Assembly (NCBI GenBank): GCA_946902985.2
Contig: OX336388.2
Location: forward strand, 125,093,894-125,157,893
DNA: 64,000 nucleotides
Source of the DNA: Meconema thalassinum
Lineage: Eukaryota > Arthropoda > Insecta > Orthoptera > Tettigoniidae
Direction: 5' to 3'
The position numbers were made by a program, and so were the translations under genes. The notes beneath the pieces are model-generated. The model was not told where the DNA came from and ran no database searches. It worked only from the letters and a program-made list of their open reading frames with translations. The number at the start of each line of letters is the position of its first letter. The first letter of the stretch is position 1. Shown piece by piece: positions 54,600 through 64,000 of this stretch.

Positions 54600-56458
54600 T
54601 ATACGGATTTAGGGTCTGGAAAAGCATTGTCCGTAGATTTTCGAACACCGTTCGGTTATTGAATTTCGACATCAATTTGGCCCAGAGAAATACAATCTTG
54701 AAAATGCAATCTCTGACCACCATTGTAGTCCTCTAGTTTTACTTCAATATGACAATATGCATGGTACTGAAGTCAGTATCAGTCCGACAATCCCGAACGG
54801 TTTGAACACCTTGTGCCATATTGTTTTGATATCGATGCAATACAATGTAGTACTTGCACTCGCCCGTGTCTTATACGGTGAGGATGGTGTAAAAGCAGTT
54901 AGTGTTTCCAACATTATTACCACGAACATCACTGTTGTCAGAACTATGTGAAATAGTTTGGTCTCTTACTCACTTGTGTGACCATTGGTTCAGTTTACTC
55001 TGTGTTGTGTTGTAATTATATGTATTGGTGATACCTTACATTGCATGATTAATAAAAAAGCACGACGTGCAATATATTAAGTATAACAAATATATTGTAA
55101 AGATGCAGCATTAATGTCCCATGCCATAGCGCAGCTTATGAGCGCGAGTACGGGAGGGCCGTCGTTTGGAACGTGATCTTTTGAGCCACCAATCAGGAGT
55201 GAGGCACACTCCCGCTTGACCAGCGCGCACAGTTCAAAATTGTTGTACATACTGCCGTCTACGGTGGGTAGGAGTTAATTTCCGAAAGATTTTTCTTCAC
55301 GCTTCTGCCTAGTTTGACTCACGCAACACATCTGCTAAGTTCCAGCAGGATCCGCGATTCCCCGGTTCAGAGACTTCCCTTGTTAGTTAAGTTCGATGGC
55401 CTGGGTCAGGAACACAAAAAATTAGTCATGGAGTTCTGTATTACTCTGGTGGTAACGATCCTCAACATCGATATGGAGTAGCTGTGCTCCTCTCGTCTGA
55501 TCTGGTGAAGTGTCATCGATTTCATTCCCTTTGGAGAGAGAGTCATGTTTCTTTAACTGCAAACTTCCCATCGTCCCATGAATATTATCCAGGCCTTTGC
55601 TCCGACTGGCAGTAAGGAAGACGAATTGGTAGAAGAATTCTATTCCATTCTAGAGGAGGCATTGTCCCTTACTAAAAAAGGGGAGGTAACTGTTGTCCTT
55701 GGTGATTTCAATGCTAAGATAGGACTCTGTGCTGAGGATGAAATTGTTGGACAATATAGCCTTGGCGAGAGGAATACCAGAGGTGAGCGTCTAGTATAGT
55801 TTTGTTCAGAACAACAGCTCTCCGTTATTAATACCTCTTTCAAGCTACATCCCCGGCGCTTGTATACATGGACGTCTCCACAGATTGTCAAGGTCATATT
55901 GTCAGGAATCAGACTTTATTCTCATAAAAAGTATTCTGAAAAGATACGTGAAAACTGTCAAAACCTACCCTGGGGCGGATGTCAACAGCGACCATAATCC
56001 CGTCGTCATGGACTTAACACTTCGTTTCGTCAAGAACACACACTCTGACGCATCGATACCATGTGCCTTGACAACCCCTTAGTTCGGGCTCAAACAACCT
56101 TGAAGCTCAAAGAACGTATGAGTACTATAAACAACTTGGAAACAGAGGATATTGAATCTCAATGGACTGCATTAAAGAACGTACTCACCGATACTCAAGA
56201 GAGAGATATAGGACATTCGAACAGCTCAAAAAAGCAGCCATGAATGACAGAGGAAGTTGTACAACTCATGGACCAAAGAAGGGAAGTAAAACATGTTAAT
56301 CAAGTCCAATACCAAGAACTAAACAGGACTGTGAGGAGGAAGAGCAGGGAAGCAAAAAAACTATGGCTCGTGTAGAGATGCAGAGAAATAGAACATCTCC
56401 AAGAGAAACAAGACTTGTTTAATCTCCACAAGGAGATCAAAGAACTTGCAGGGAAATA

Positions 56459-57700
56459 CAGTAAAACTCTGTTAAGAAGTTTTTCAAGGGACCATTAAAA
56501 AAAACTTCTTAAAAGGGTAGTGGCCTGAAATGCATGTGAAATGCACACATTTTTGTTGTTTGTGAAGAATCCTACAATATACTGTTCATAGGCCTATATA
56601 AAAGCCAGAAAAAGAGAAAACGCTGGATAAAACAACCTGATTAAAAAGTCTGAATTGGTCAACATTAATAACGTCACAATGTTTGTAACTACTGATTTTG
56701 CCGGCAGCAGTGTTTCCTTCCATGCTTCTGTTTCCTCTGTACTTACACTCGCAGCTTCGCCACTAATAGTCTTGTAAACTATGCCAGCCCGATTTTTAAA
56801 GTGATCCAGCCATCTATTCGACGCCTTAAAAGGCACTTGTAATCGACACGCGATTTCTTCGGCTTTCTCCTTCACGATAATCCTGCTCAAAGGGATGTTT
56901 AAACTTCGCTGCTGTTTAAACCACACGAGCAGAGCTTGTTCTAAGTCTTCGTATTTCCCGCTTTTAATCTTCTTGCAGCTTGCCGAAGTATTCCCGGCAG
57001 AAGCCAATAACCCTTTCTTTGCTATGATGCCGTTCTAAGTAGACGGTGGCATTTGGAGCTCCTTCGCAAGAGCAACACGTGAAAGAGTAGACGACTCTAC
57101 TTTTCTTATAATGTCCACTTTATCTTTAATAAAGTGCCTTTCTTTTGATGCCTTTCATCTGAGAACCACTGATTTACACAATGATTTGAAAACTTTACTT
57201 CACTGACGACGCAATTCTCGTAATCTCAATAATGTTATGCTACGTCTGGCAATGCTTGGCTAAAAAGTTAGATCACACAGAACAGCGATAAAAGCCTCGA
57301 ACAAAGAATATAGGAGGCTACGAATGAAAGCATGATGTATATTGTAGTCGGTCTTGAGCGGGTGTCGTCACAGCGTGACATCATTCAGCCTTGGAATGCT
57401 CGCCTGGTCAGTGACCCGCGAACACTCGGAACTCTTGTATTCTTTCATTCGGAACACCGGATGTATCTTCCGTGGAGATTGGCGAGTTTTGATTCTAAGT
57501 CAGTTGTCTCTCAGTGAACGTCTTATACTCTAAGGGAATACAAAATCTGAACTATTTAACCGGGAAAACCTCTTATGCACGAACACTTTATACGGGAAAA
57601 ATATACATTTATCTTATGGGACGAATCACGGGACCGAGAATATCGGACGTCTTAAGCGGAAAAACGTTTTATGCGGGAACTTCATAACCGAGTTTTACTG
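56459..57700 (-). mobile_element. Tigger-like element, internally deleted
   Basis: 1242 bp, ends cagtaaaactctgttaagaa and taaccgagttttactg inverted, flanked by TA (56457-56458 and 57701-57702). It carries the DNA-binding half of a Tigger transposase on the minus strand. The right subterminal 170 bases hold several ccgggaaaa/cggaaaa..tttatgc units, possible transposase-binding sites. Confidence 0.9.
56680..57165 (-). pseudogene. Tigger/CENP-B type DNA-binding domains
   Basis: First HTH: FIKDKVDIIRKVESSTLSRV, ALAKELQMPPST then a stop where a leucine codon is expected. Second, CENP-B/Tc5 HTH: KYEDLEQALLVWFKQQRS, IPLSRIIVKEKAEEIACRL, FKASNRWLDHFKNRAGIVYK, GEAASVSTEE. The catalytic DDE half is deleted. 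The open frame starts at 57007, downstream of the stop, so this start is secondary. Confidence 0.85.
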
Positions 57701-57719
57701 TATCACAGGTCGTGCAGAG

Positions 57720-59600
57720 CTATAGTGAGGAATGACAATAACACCAATTTGGTAGGAGTCGAAGTGTTGGAAAGAATGTGATGTAAGGCCAGATAAACCA
57801 CCTTGTATTGGTGAATGCAGCGAAGCAAGTCCAAGTATAAGCCAAGAGGAAGTACTGTATGCAATCGAACTCCAGAAGAATGGAAAAGCTGTAGGTCCGG
57901 ACAAGATTCATGCAGAAACTCTCAAACTTATTGCTGAAGGCCATAGCAGAGGACTAGAGCTGCCAACTGCTTTATTCAACGCAATATATAAATCTGTTAG
58001 AATTCCATCTGACTGGCTAAGATCTTTTGTCACCATACCTAAAAAGGCTAGTGCATCATATTGTGAGATTAGCCTAATGTCCCACGTGCTAACGGTATTT
58101 CTGCGTATCATCCACAATCTAATCTTAAATGCGAACGCTATGTTGGTAATATAACAAAAGAGAAACTGCTCCGCCTAGTCAATACATTTATTTAAAACAA
58201 GTTATAAACTTATTATATGGTACATGTTTCGGGGCCTCTAGTACAGGTCCCTTCTTCAGCCATAAATTAAGATGTAAAATCCAGCATAATTAAAGAGATG
58301 ATTAAAAAAATCATAAAATGATGAGTGAATGGACGAAATGAGGTGAAAAACATGTACCATATAATAAGTTTATAACTTGTTTTAAATAAATGTATTGACT
58401 AGGCGGAACAGTTTCTCTTTAGCTATATAGTGACGGAAAATGAACTACTTTCAGAGCACAATGTTGGTAGTACTAAGTTTGGCTTTAGGAATGGACTGGG
58501 TACTCGCGAGGCTCTTTTCTCCTTGAATGTTTTGACCCAGAAATGCCTAGATATGAATGTAGATGCGCACGTTTGCTCCATCGACTACCGAAAAGCTTTC
58601 GATTGTGTATCTCATGTAAAACTTGTTTCAGATTTTAAAATCTACTGGTGTAGATGTTGGTGATCTTCGTATAATTTCCCATCTGTACTGGAATCAAACG
58701 GCAGAGGTGTCCGCCAGGGATGTGTCCTGTCCCCACTCCTTTTTAACATTACTCGGAAACAGTGTTCAGAGATGCTATTGAAGATGTTAATTTAGGCATC
58801 AAAATCGATGGCTATGTCATTAATAACATCCGATTTGCTGATGACACGATTGTGCTAGCCAGTAACCCTAGTGATCTTCGAATTATTATAAACAATATCT
58901 TGAGGACCAGTGAAACCTACAGTTTATCCTTGAATATTAACAAGACCAAGCTGATTGTATTCTCGAAATCAGAACAGATCTCCCTTCACATCAACACCAC
59001 CATCGTCCAACAAGTATCTTCCATCAAATATCTTGGAACTTGAGTGAACCAGCATTGTGATTCAAAGAGTGAAATCTTATCCAGGATTGGACAAGCAAAA
59101 AATATGTTCAATACCACGAGGACCTTATTCACCAGCTGAGAACTCAACCTTCCGCTCAGAGTTCGAATGTTACGTTATGTTTTTCCTGTACTTTTATATG
59201 GTTTCGAAGGATGGACGCTCAGCCCATTACTGGAGAAGCGGAGATGTATTTATACACAAGAATACTCCGAATATCTTGGGTAGAAAGGAAAACAAATGAA
59301 GTCCACAACATCTTGAACAAGAAGAAAGCTTCTCACAACCATCAAGGAGCGTTAGCTCAGCTATCTCGTGCACATCATGAGAGGTGAACGATATGAACTT
59401 ATCCGGCTGATCATTCAAGGGAAGATTGATGGGAAGACTAAGAAATTACGTGCTGCCGTTTCGCGTGTAATGATAACCAATTGGATCGCCAACCTTTGGA
59501 GGGAGACTGCGTCATAAGAAATTTTTTCTATGGCAATCTACTGCTTCAGGCGTTAAAGAGGATTTTGCTCCTATATTGCATACAGAATATTCAGGCAAGG
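57720..59600 (+). pseudogene. RTE-like reverse transcriptase and C-terminal region, split
   Basis: Reads SQEEVLYAIELQKNGKAVGP, IPSDWLRSFVTIPKK, then after the hairpin element FGFRNGLGTREALFSLNVL, the first catalytic box CSIDYRKAFDCV, RQGCVLSPLLFN and catalytic FADD (IRFADDTIVLA), NINKTKLIVFSKSE and SSIKYLGT. The decayed C-terminus (RVRMLRYVFPVLLYG, LRISWVERKTN, YELIRLIIQGKIDGK, RVMITNWIANLW) runs to about 59530. The GTREALF signature is typical of insect RTE elements. Confidence 0.82.
58157..58420. repeat. Hairpin element: 75-bp arms, near perfect
   Basis: Arms at 58157-58232 and about 58346-58420 are reverse complements with one or two mismatches (aaagagaaactgctccgcct and aggcggaacagtttctcttt at the outer ends). 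The 110-base centre has a gtttcggggcctctagtaca and cttcttcagcc motif. It splits the RTE-like RT. No clear TSD seen. Confidence 0.88.
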
Positions 59601-59623
59601 CTTGCACTTGAACCCGAGAAATA

Positions 59624-61085
59624 CACACATCAAAAAAAGTTTTGCATCACCTCGGTTCCAAGAGTTCCGGAACCTTTAAATACAAAGGGAATAGAGATCA
59701 ACACAAACAACATTTCAGCTCGTTTTATTGCTCATGAGACCCACACATTGCATGTTGTACCATCATACAGCTAGACTTTCAGCATTTGTGGTCCAGATTG
59801 CAGTACACACCACTACCTCTAATACCCAGTAGCACGTCCTCTTGCATTGATGCATGCCTGTATTCGTCGTGGCATACTATCCACAAGTTCATCAAGACAC
59901 TGTTGGTCCAAATTGTCCCACTCAACGACAATTCGGCGTAAATCTCTCAGAGTGGTTGGTGGGTCAAGACGTCCATAAACAGCCCTTTTCAACATATCCC
60001 AGGCATGTTCGATAGGGTTCATGTCAGGCGAACATGCTGGCCACTGTAGTCGAGCGATGTCGTTATCTTGAAGGAACGCATTCACAAGATGTGCACGATG
60101 AGGTCGAGAATTGTCGTCCATGAAGACAAATGCCTCTCCAATATTCTGCCGATATGGTTGCACTATGGGTCGGAGGATGTCATTCAGGTATCGTAAAGCC
60201 GTTTCGGAGCCTTCCATGACCACCAGTGGCGTACGTCGGCCCCACATAATGCCACCCCAAAACATCAGGGAACCACCACCTTGCTGCACTCGCTGGACAG
60301 TGTGTCTAAGACGTTCAGCCTGACCAGGGTGCCTCCAAACACGTCTCCGACGATTGTCTGGTTGAAGGCATATGCGACACTCATCGGTGAAGAGAACGTG
60401 ATGCCAATTCCGTGGGGTCCATTCAGCATGTTGTTGGGCCCATCTGTACCGCGCTGCATGGTGTCGGGGTTGCAAAGCTGGACCTCGCCATGGACGTCGG
60501 GAGTGAAGTTGCGCATCATGCAGCCTATTGCGCACAGTTTGAGTTGAAACACGACGTCCTGTGGCTGAACGAAACGCATTATTCAACATGGTGGCATTGC
60601 TGTCAGGGTTCCTCCGAGCGGCAATCCGTAAGTAGCGGTCATCCACTACAGTAGTAGCCCTTGGGCGGCCTGAGCGAGGCCTGTCATCGACAGTTCCTGT
60701 ATCTCTGTACCTCCTCCATGTCCGAACAACATCGCTTTGGTTCACTCTGAGACGCCTGGAAACTTCCCTTGTTGAGAGCCCTTCTTGACACAAAGTAACA
60801 ATGCGGACGCGATCGAACTGCGGTATTGACCTTCTAGGCATGGTAGAACTACAGACAACATGAGCAGCGTACCTTCGTCCTGGTGGAATGACTGGAACTG
60901 ATCGGCTGTCGTACCCCCTCCGTCTAATAGGCCCTGCTCATGCATGGTTGTTTACATCTTTGAGCAGTTTTAGTGACATCTATGAACAGTCAAAGGGACT
61001 GTATCTTGGATACAATATACACAGTCAACGTCTATATGCCGAAGATCTGGGAACCGAGGTGATGCAAAACTTTTTTTGATGTGTG
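59624..61085 (-). mobile_element. Tc1-like transposon, apparently complete
   Basis: 1462 bp, terminal inverted repeats of about 45 bp opening cacacatcaaaaaaagtttt, nearly identical at both ends, flanked by TA (59622-59623 and 61086-61087). A single uninterrupted transposase ORF fills the centre. It is the least decayed element in the window. Confidence 0.93.
59819..60841 (-). CDS. Tc1-like DD34E transposase, intact ORF
   Basis: 340 residues, the usual size. The N-terminal paired-like HTH region has IPQFDRVRIVTLCQEGLSTR and SRRLRVNQSDVVRTWRRY, the GRPR AT-hook-like motif is at RSGRPRATT, and a second HTH lies near residues 75-110. Catalytic residues: D in LFTDECRICL, D in VFMDDNSRPHRAH and E in NPIEHAWDML, with 34 residues between the last two (DD34E). 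It would cut and paste its own TIRs at TA sites. No stop or frameshift was seen, so activity is possible but unproven. The start at 60841 (MPRRSIPQFD) fits the family. Higher GC than its surroundings. Confidence 0.95.
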   Translation of the reverse strand: MPRRSIPQFDRVRIVTLCQEGLSTREVSRRLRVNQSDVVRTWRRYRDTGTVDDRPRSGRPRATTVVDDRYLRIAARRNPDSNATMLNNAFRSATGRRVSTQTVRNRLHDAQLHSRRPWRGPALQPRHHAARYRWAQQHAEWTPRNWHHVLFTDECRICLQPDNRRRRVWRHPGQAERLRHTVQRVQQGGGSLMFWGGIMWGRRTPLVVMEGSETALRYLNDILRPIVQPYRQNIGEAFVFMDDNSRPHRAHLVNAFLQDNDIARLQWPACSPDMNPIEHAWDMLKRAVYGRLDPPTTLRDLRRIVVEWDNLDQQCLDELVDSMPRRIQACINARGRATGY

Positions 61086-61087
61086 TA

Positions 61088-61930
61088 TTTACTCAATATT
61101 CCTTCAACATCATCTTTTACAGCTTATCGAGCACCGTATGTTCGAGAAGAAGGTCTCTGCCTTTTATCAGTTCTCACTACCGTTATTGCTATACACACCA
61201 GTCATATCGCTGTCAATAAGCTTGCTAGTTTTCATTGTGGCATCATTCATTCCTCGTGTCAGCTATTTTGCTTAATGTCGCTTTGGAGATAAGTTTTTAG
61301 CTCAAAGCAAAATCATGTTTAAGAAAAAACACAGAAAAGTAAAGGAGAACTGCCAGTTCAGAGATTTAAAAAAACTGAACTTTCCATTTGGAAGATAGCA
61401 TCAAGGACCTTCACACTAGTAGCTAGATGTGTTTTCACTATAACTATAAATATCCCCGTAAAGAACCAACCAATTCACGGGACTGACCTCTCAGAACGAT
61501 TCCTCTCGCCCTGTGGTTTTCAGTTCACCCTTTCCCTTAGCCACCGTACCTACCTCCAACATAGCAAAGTATAATATGAAAATAAGACTATTGCTGTTCT
61601 ACTCTACCGTACTATACAGACAATTCATAAAGCACTATCACTATCACTAAAGCACCAATGCACAGTAAGAATTACGAAGCGATCACACTGTACAAGCCAG
61701 AGATACAACTAACCCGGCCCTGAAGCACGTGGGCTATGATATTGCAATGCCGAGTACAACGACATCAACTATGTGAACATGAATTGGTCAAGAGGCAGAG
61801 GGGTGATGACCGACTAGGAATTTCCAGCCAAATGTCGATCCCATTCCGGCAGTGTATGGAGTATAGCTGCAATACATTCCATTATAGTTATGGCATATGC
61901 AGGAGGTCATAATAAAAGTTAGAAGTATAT
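61088..61930. other. No gene recognised between the Tc1 element and the minus-strand 3'UTR
   Basis: Mixed unique-looking sequence without long frames, element ends or tandem repeats that I can support. Confidence 0.45.
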
Positions 61931-61941
61931 CATTAAATTAT

Positions 61942-61947
61942 TTTATT
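61942..61947 (-). terminator. Probable poly(A) signal of the minus-strand gene
   Basis: TTTATT on + is AATAAA on the minus strand, 1.6 kb after the stop codon at 63546. The sequence between is AT-rich and free of recognisable transposons, unlike the rest of the window, as expected for a long 3'UTR. Confidence 0.5.
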
Positions 61948-63545
61948 CTCACTTCTCTTTACATATATAGTTAGTGTCTTCACTGCAGTAGATACATCTC
62001 AGTTGGAGATTTCTGATCTGTTACTATATTTTTACTTTCAACAAAATTCAACAGATTTAACAAAGTTTTTTTTCTTTCAATACAATCAATGGAAATAAAT
62101 ACAAGTGTATATGTATACATATATATATATGGTTGTGTATATTTAAAAAAAAAGTAAACTTACATCTTCAAGGATTTTCAATAAAACTGCACTAATTAAG
62201 TGAGGATAATTAAACTTTCTGTCATTCTGTTCAAGTTACATTAAAGTCTCAACAATTACAATAATAAATTAACCTATCAATGATTTCTTCAACAATTGTT
62301 TATCACTGGTAATCAAATATATATATATTTTGCAAACCCAAAATTGGACAGCCTCAAAAACTTTTCCTAGAGTGTTCATTTGCAGTTTCAATCTTTTCCA
62401 TCTCTAGTGACCTAACCTCCCCATGGTTAAAATGTATAGGGTCTTCCCTACAACTTGCTCATACACTCTGGAATGGATTCACAAGTACAGAACTAAGAAT
62501 TCGTTTCGAAACACAACACACACAGGTGGAAAAGGATGCAAAGAAAAGATCTGATAAAATTTTTATCACTTCCAGCAAGAAATAAGTTGTGTTCCTAGAG
62601 AAACACAAACTTTAGTTCACAACAGGATTTATCCTCACACCATATACAATACATCCTGATTTTGAACTTAACAATACGTGAATAGAAACAGATTCCTACT
62701 CAACAGTGCCAAACTCCAGAAAATAATAAAAATATATATTACAGTTATGAATATTGTCGGTTTCTCGCACTAAGTTTCCTAATATATATTGCAGTTACAT
62801 TCACGAATATGATACAATTTCAGGACTGGAGCGAGTGAGAAAGGGACGAGGATAGGAAGGATGCAAGGGGAACATTATCTATTACTTTCTCTGCGATTAC
62901 AAAAAAGGAATCAATCAAAAAATTAAATTTCCTGTACAATTAAGTTTTAAATTTCTTTTTTTTTTCTTTTTCAGTTAACTATTTGCACAATAATGGCAAG
63001 GACAATGAACGAAACTCTCATATCTTTCATAACAAGCATCCATTTATATTATAAAGTACATACAGTTATTCAACACCTTGCCAGTATTTATTTATATGTA
63101 CCGCACTGAACTTCGTTTTCACTCTATATAGAGTAACTATCTACAAGTATTCTCTCTTATTTAAATCCTCACCTACAAAAATAATAGGGTCAGGAAGATG
63201 AAAACTTAAAACAGAGGAACATTAGAAAAAAACAATAATCCTATTCTCTTTGAAAAACTCACCAACCCTAAACCACTGAAGTAAGTTTCTCAAGAATCTT
63301 TCATCCAATCACTTCTTCTTAAATGCTTTACACGTAACTCAAAGAGAAGAAAACAGGAATACCGGGCGACATTATGTGTTCCACGCACACGATAAAGCTT
63401 TATCCTATTTATTATATACGAGCGACACTGTTCGTCCACCGTAACGAGGCCTTTTTGCTTCTTCGTTCAATCCAGAATAAACAAGAGAACCAACAATGTT
63501 CAAAGTTCAACGAATTGTCAGTGCTATGCTCTAGGCAGGCCTGGC
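61948..63545 (-). other. Likely 3'UTR of the minus-strand gene
   Basis: 1.6 kb of AT-rich, repeat-poor sequence directly after the last coding exon. A tatatattacagtta block is partly doubled near 62735 and 62785. The absence of transposons over this length stands out here and suggests selection (inference). Confidence 0.5.
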
Positions 63546-63661
63546 CTACATGCTGTAACCTTGGTATGGTGGCATACCGGGAGGGTAGGAGTTAGGGTAC
63601 GCCGGCGTGTATCCCGCTCCGATCATGCCGGGGCCTGCCGTCAACATCAGTTGGGGTTCCG
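63546..63661 (-). CDS. Last coding exon of an unidentified gene, Pro/Tyr/Gly-rich C-terminus
   Basis: On the minus strand a good acceptor (catcttttttccag, about 63662-63675) precedes a 38-codon exon ending LTAGPGMIGAGYTPAYPN, then SYPPGMPPYQGYSM and a TAG stop. Low-complexity P, G and Y-rich ends of this sort are common in RNA-binding and endosomal adaptor proteins, but I do not recognise the gene. The codons extending to 63791 are intron; the upstream exons are beyond the window. Codon third positions here are GC-rich compared with the flanks, supporting real coding. Confidence 0.7.
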
Positions 63662-64000
63662 CTGGAAAAAAGATGAAAACAAATGTTAAAACATTATTCC
63701 CTTTTCTCATAAATATAATTTGAGGTTTAAAGAATTTGTAATGGATGCAAAATTTGTCCAAAAACTCATCACACGCAGCTGCATTTGACAATGGGGAAAT
63801 TGTTGCGAGTGAGAGGAGGTCCGAGCCGATCGTCTTCTAACAAGTGACTAATATCTAGAGCGATGTATTTTTTAAATTTCCACCCATCGTTTAAATTTCT
63901 TTCAATCGTCTTTTAAAAGAACTTTTATTCATTCACCAATCAGTGTCATTATTCACCCCCCATTTATTTTAACACGCGTGACCATCACCAACAAGGTGAA

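Larger units (their letters stand above)
52260..54736 (+). pseudogene. Pogo-group transposase, split by a MITE
   Basis: Read in order: YCKSGKRHPLSFSSVKCKFY and THRDKLKRITCALKAQFDIA (DNA-binding part), a Trp-to-stop change, FKAIPGWVQHFKDRHNITSRK, a shifted frame NDQSGFNLEMCSGRTLA (first catalytic position N-D), LHNLKEPKGVFGKRVKETMF, IYVVPKKSGKMGSAQL, FSGHKLL (second D region lost), IIPPGTT, then the PLD box cut by the MITE and VYGFRVWKSIVRRFSNT downstream. The stop at about 54736 is near the expected end. Dead through several stops and indels. Confidence 0.8.
51953..55382 (+). mobile_element. Pogo-like DNA transposon
   Basis: 3430 bp with long terminal inverted repeats of about 110 bp (over 90 percent identical) starting caagggaagtctctgaaccg, flanked by TTA (51950-51952 and 55383-55385). 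It carries a DDE transposase pseudogene and is interrupted by a MITE (53322-54599). Without that MITE it would be about 2.15 kb, a normal size for such elements. Confidence 0.85.
51845..56090 (+). pseudogene. RTE-like endonuclease, split
   Basis: The start RIVIWNVRSLYMAGKLANV is at 51857-51949. After the pogo-like insert it resumes near 55390 with RWPGSGTQ, YYSGGNDPQHRYGVAVLL, VLGDFNAKIG and SDHNPVVMDL. The catalytic aspartate and SDH histidine motifs are recognisable. Stops (for example after GERLV at 55797) show decay. Confidence 0.8.
51800..59610 (+). mobile_element. RTE-like retrotransposon split by four DNA elements
   Basis: One + strand copy can be assembled from 51800-51952, 55383-56456, 57701-58156 and 58421-59610. 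It spans endonuclease, RT and the C-terminal region. Inserts are a pogo-like transposon (51953-55382), a Tigger-like element (56459-57700), a hairpin element (58157-58420) and, at the far end, a Tc1-like transposon (59624-61085). Own length is about 2.9 kb. Confidence 0.85.

Noticed and set aside
60281..60654. Several + strand and alternative minus frames over the Tc1-like gene
   Set aside because: Overlap an intact, well-conserved transposase ORF; they are shadows.

Overview
Organism: this is arthropod, most likely insect, nuclear DNA. It shows spliced host exons, an animal-type RNase P protein gene, tRNA-derived SINEs, mariner/Tc1, pogo/Tigger, hAT, Helitron, copia, jockey-like and RTE-like elements, and many copies of the short word taggccta. 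Very long introns packed with transposons suggest a large genome, possibly polyneopteran. That last point is inference and cannot be tested here.

Host genes: two are visible. (1) POP4 (RNase P/MRP protein subunit p29/Rpp29) on the + strand has three coding exons at 263-431, 25743-25922 and 35136-35272. Splice sites and phases agree, and a poly(A) signal lies at 35847. Its N-terminal exon(s) are left of the window. The head of the first visible exon is preceded by two degenerate tandem copies, each with its own 3' splice-site-like tttcag. (2) A minus-strand gene of unknown identity enters from the right. Its last coding exon is 63546-63661 and its likely 3'UTR runs to about 61930. The two genes are convergent.

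The rest is a dense nest of mobile DNA, much of it dated by target-site duplications (TSDs). Region 621-4379 is a MITE split by an RTE-like element that is itself split by a SINE. Region 5.7-22.1 kb is one jockey-like retrotransposon opened by a copia element (5798-9848, both LTRs, PBS, 5-bp TSD), a 5.2-kb unexplained block, and a 4.4-kb Helitron with 650-bp tandem repeats (16801-21236). Regions 22-33 kb and 35.5-43.5 kb hold RTE-like fragments, a hAT derivative, mariner ends and six SINE families. Region 33.2-34.9 kb is a TIR element carrying a MULE transposase piece. Region 37.7-41.3 kb is another multi-level nest. Regions 43.9-46.1 and 46.9-48.6 kb are TA-flanked TIR elements with transposase remnants. 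Region 51.8-59.6 kb is an RTE-like element opened by a pogo-like transposon (which contains a satellite-bearing MITE inside its catalytic domain), a Tigger-like element and a hairpin element. A Tc1-like transposon with an intact 340-residue DD34E transposase lies at 59624-61085.

No operon-like or defence system is present. The interest lies in POP4 carrying 34 kb of intronic nested transposons, a templated 82-bp patch inside the copia gag gene, transposon-carried tandem arrays, and reading frames that close exactly when an insertion is removed.
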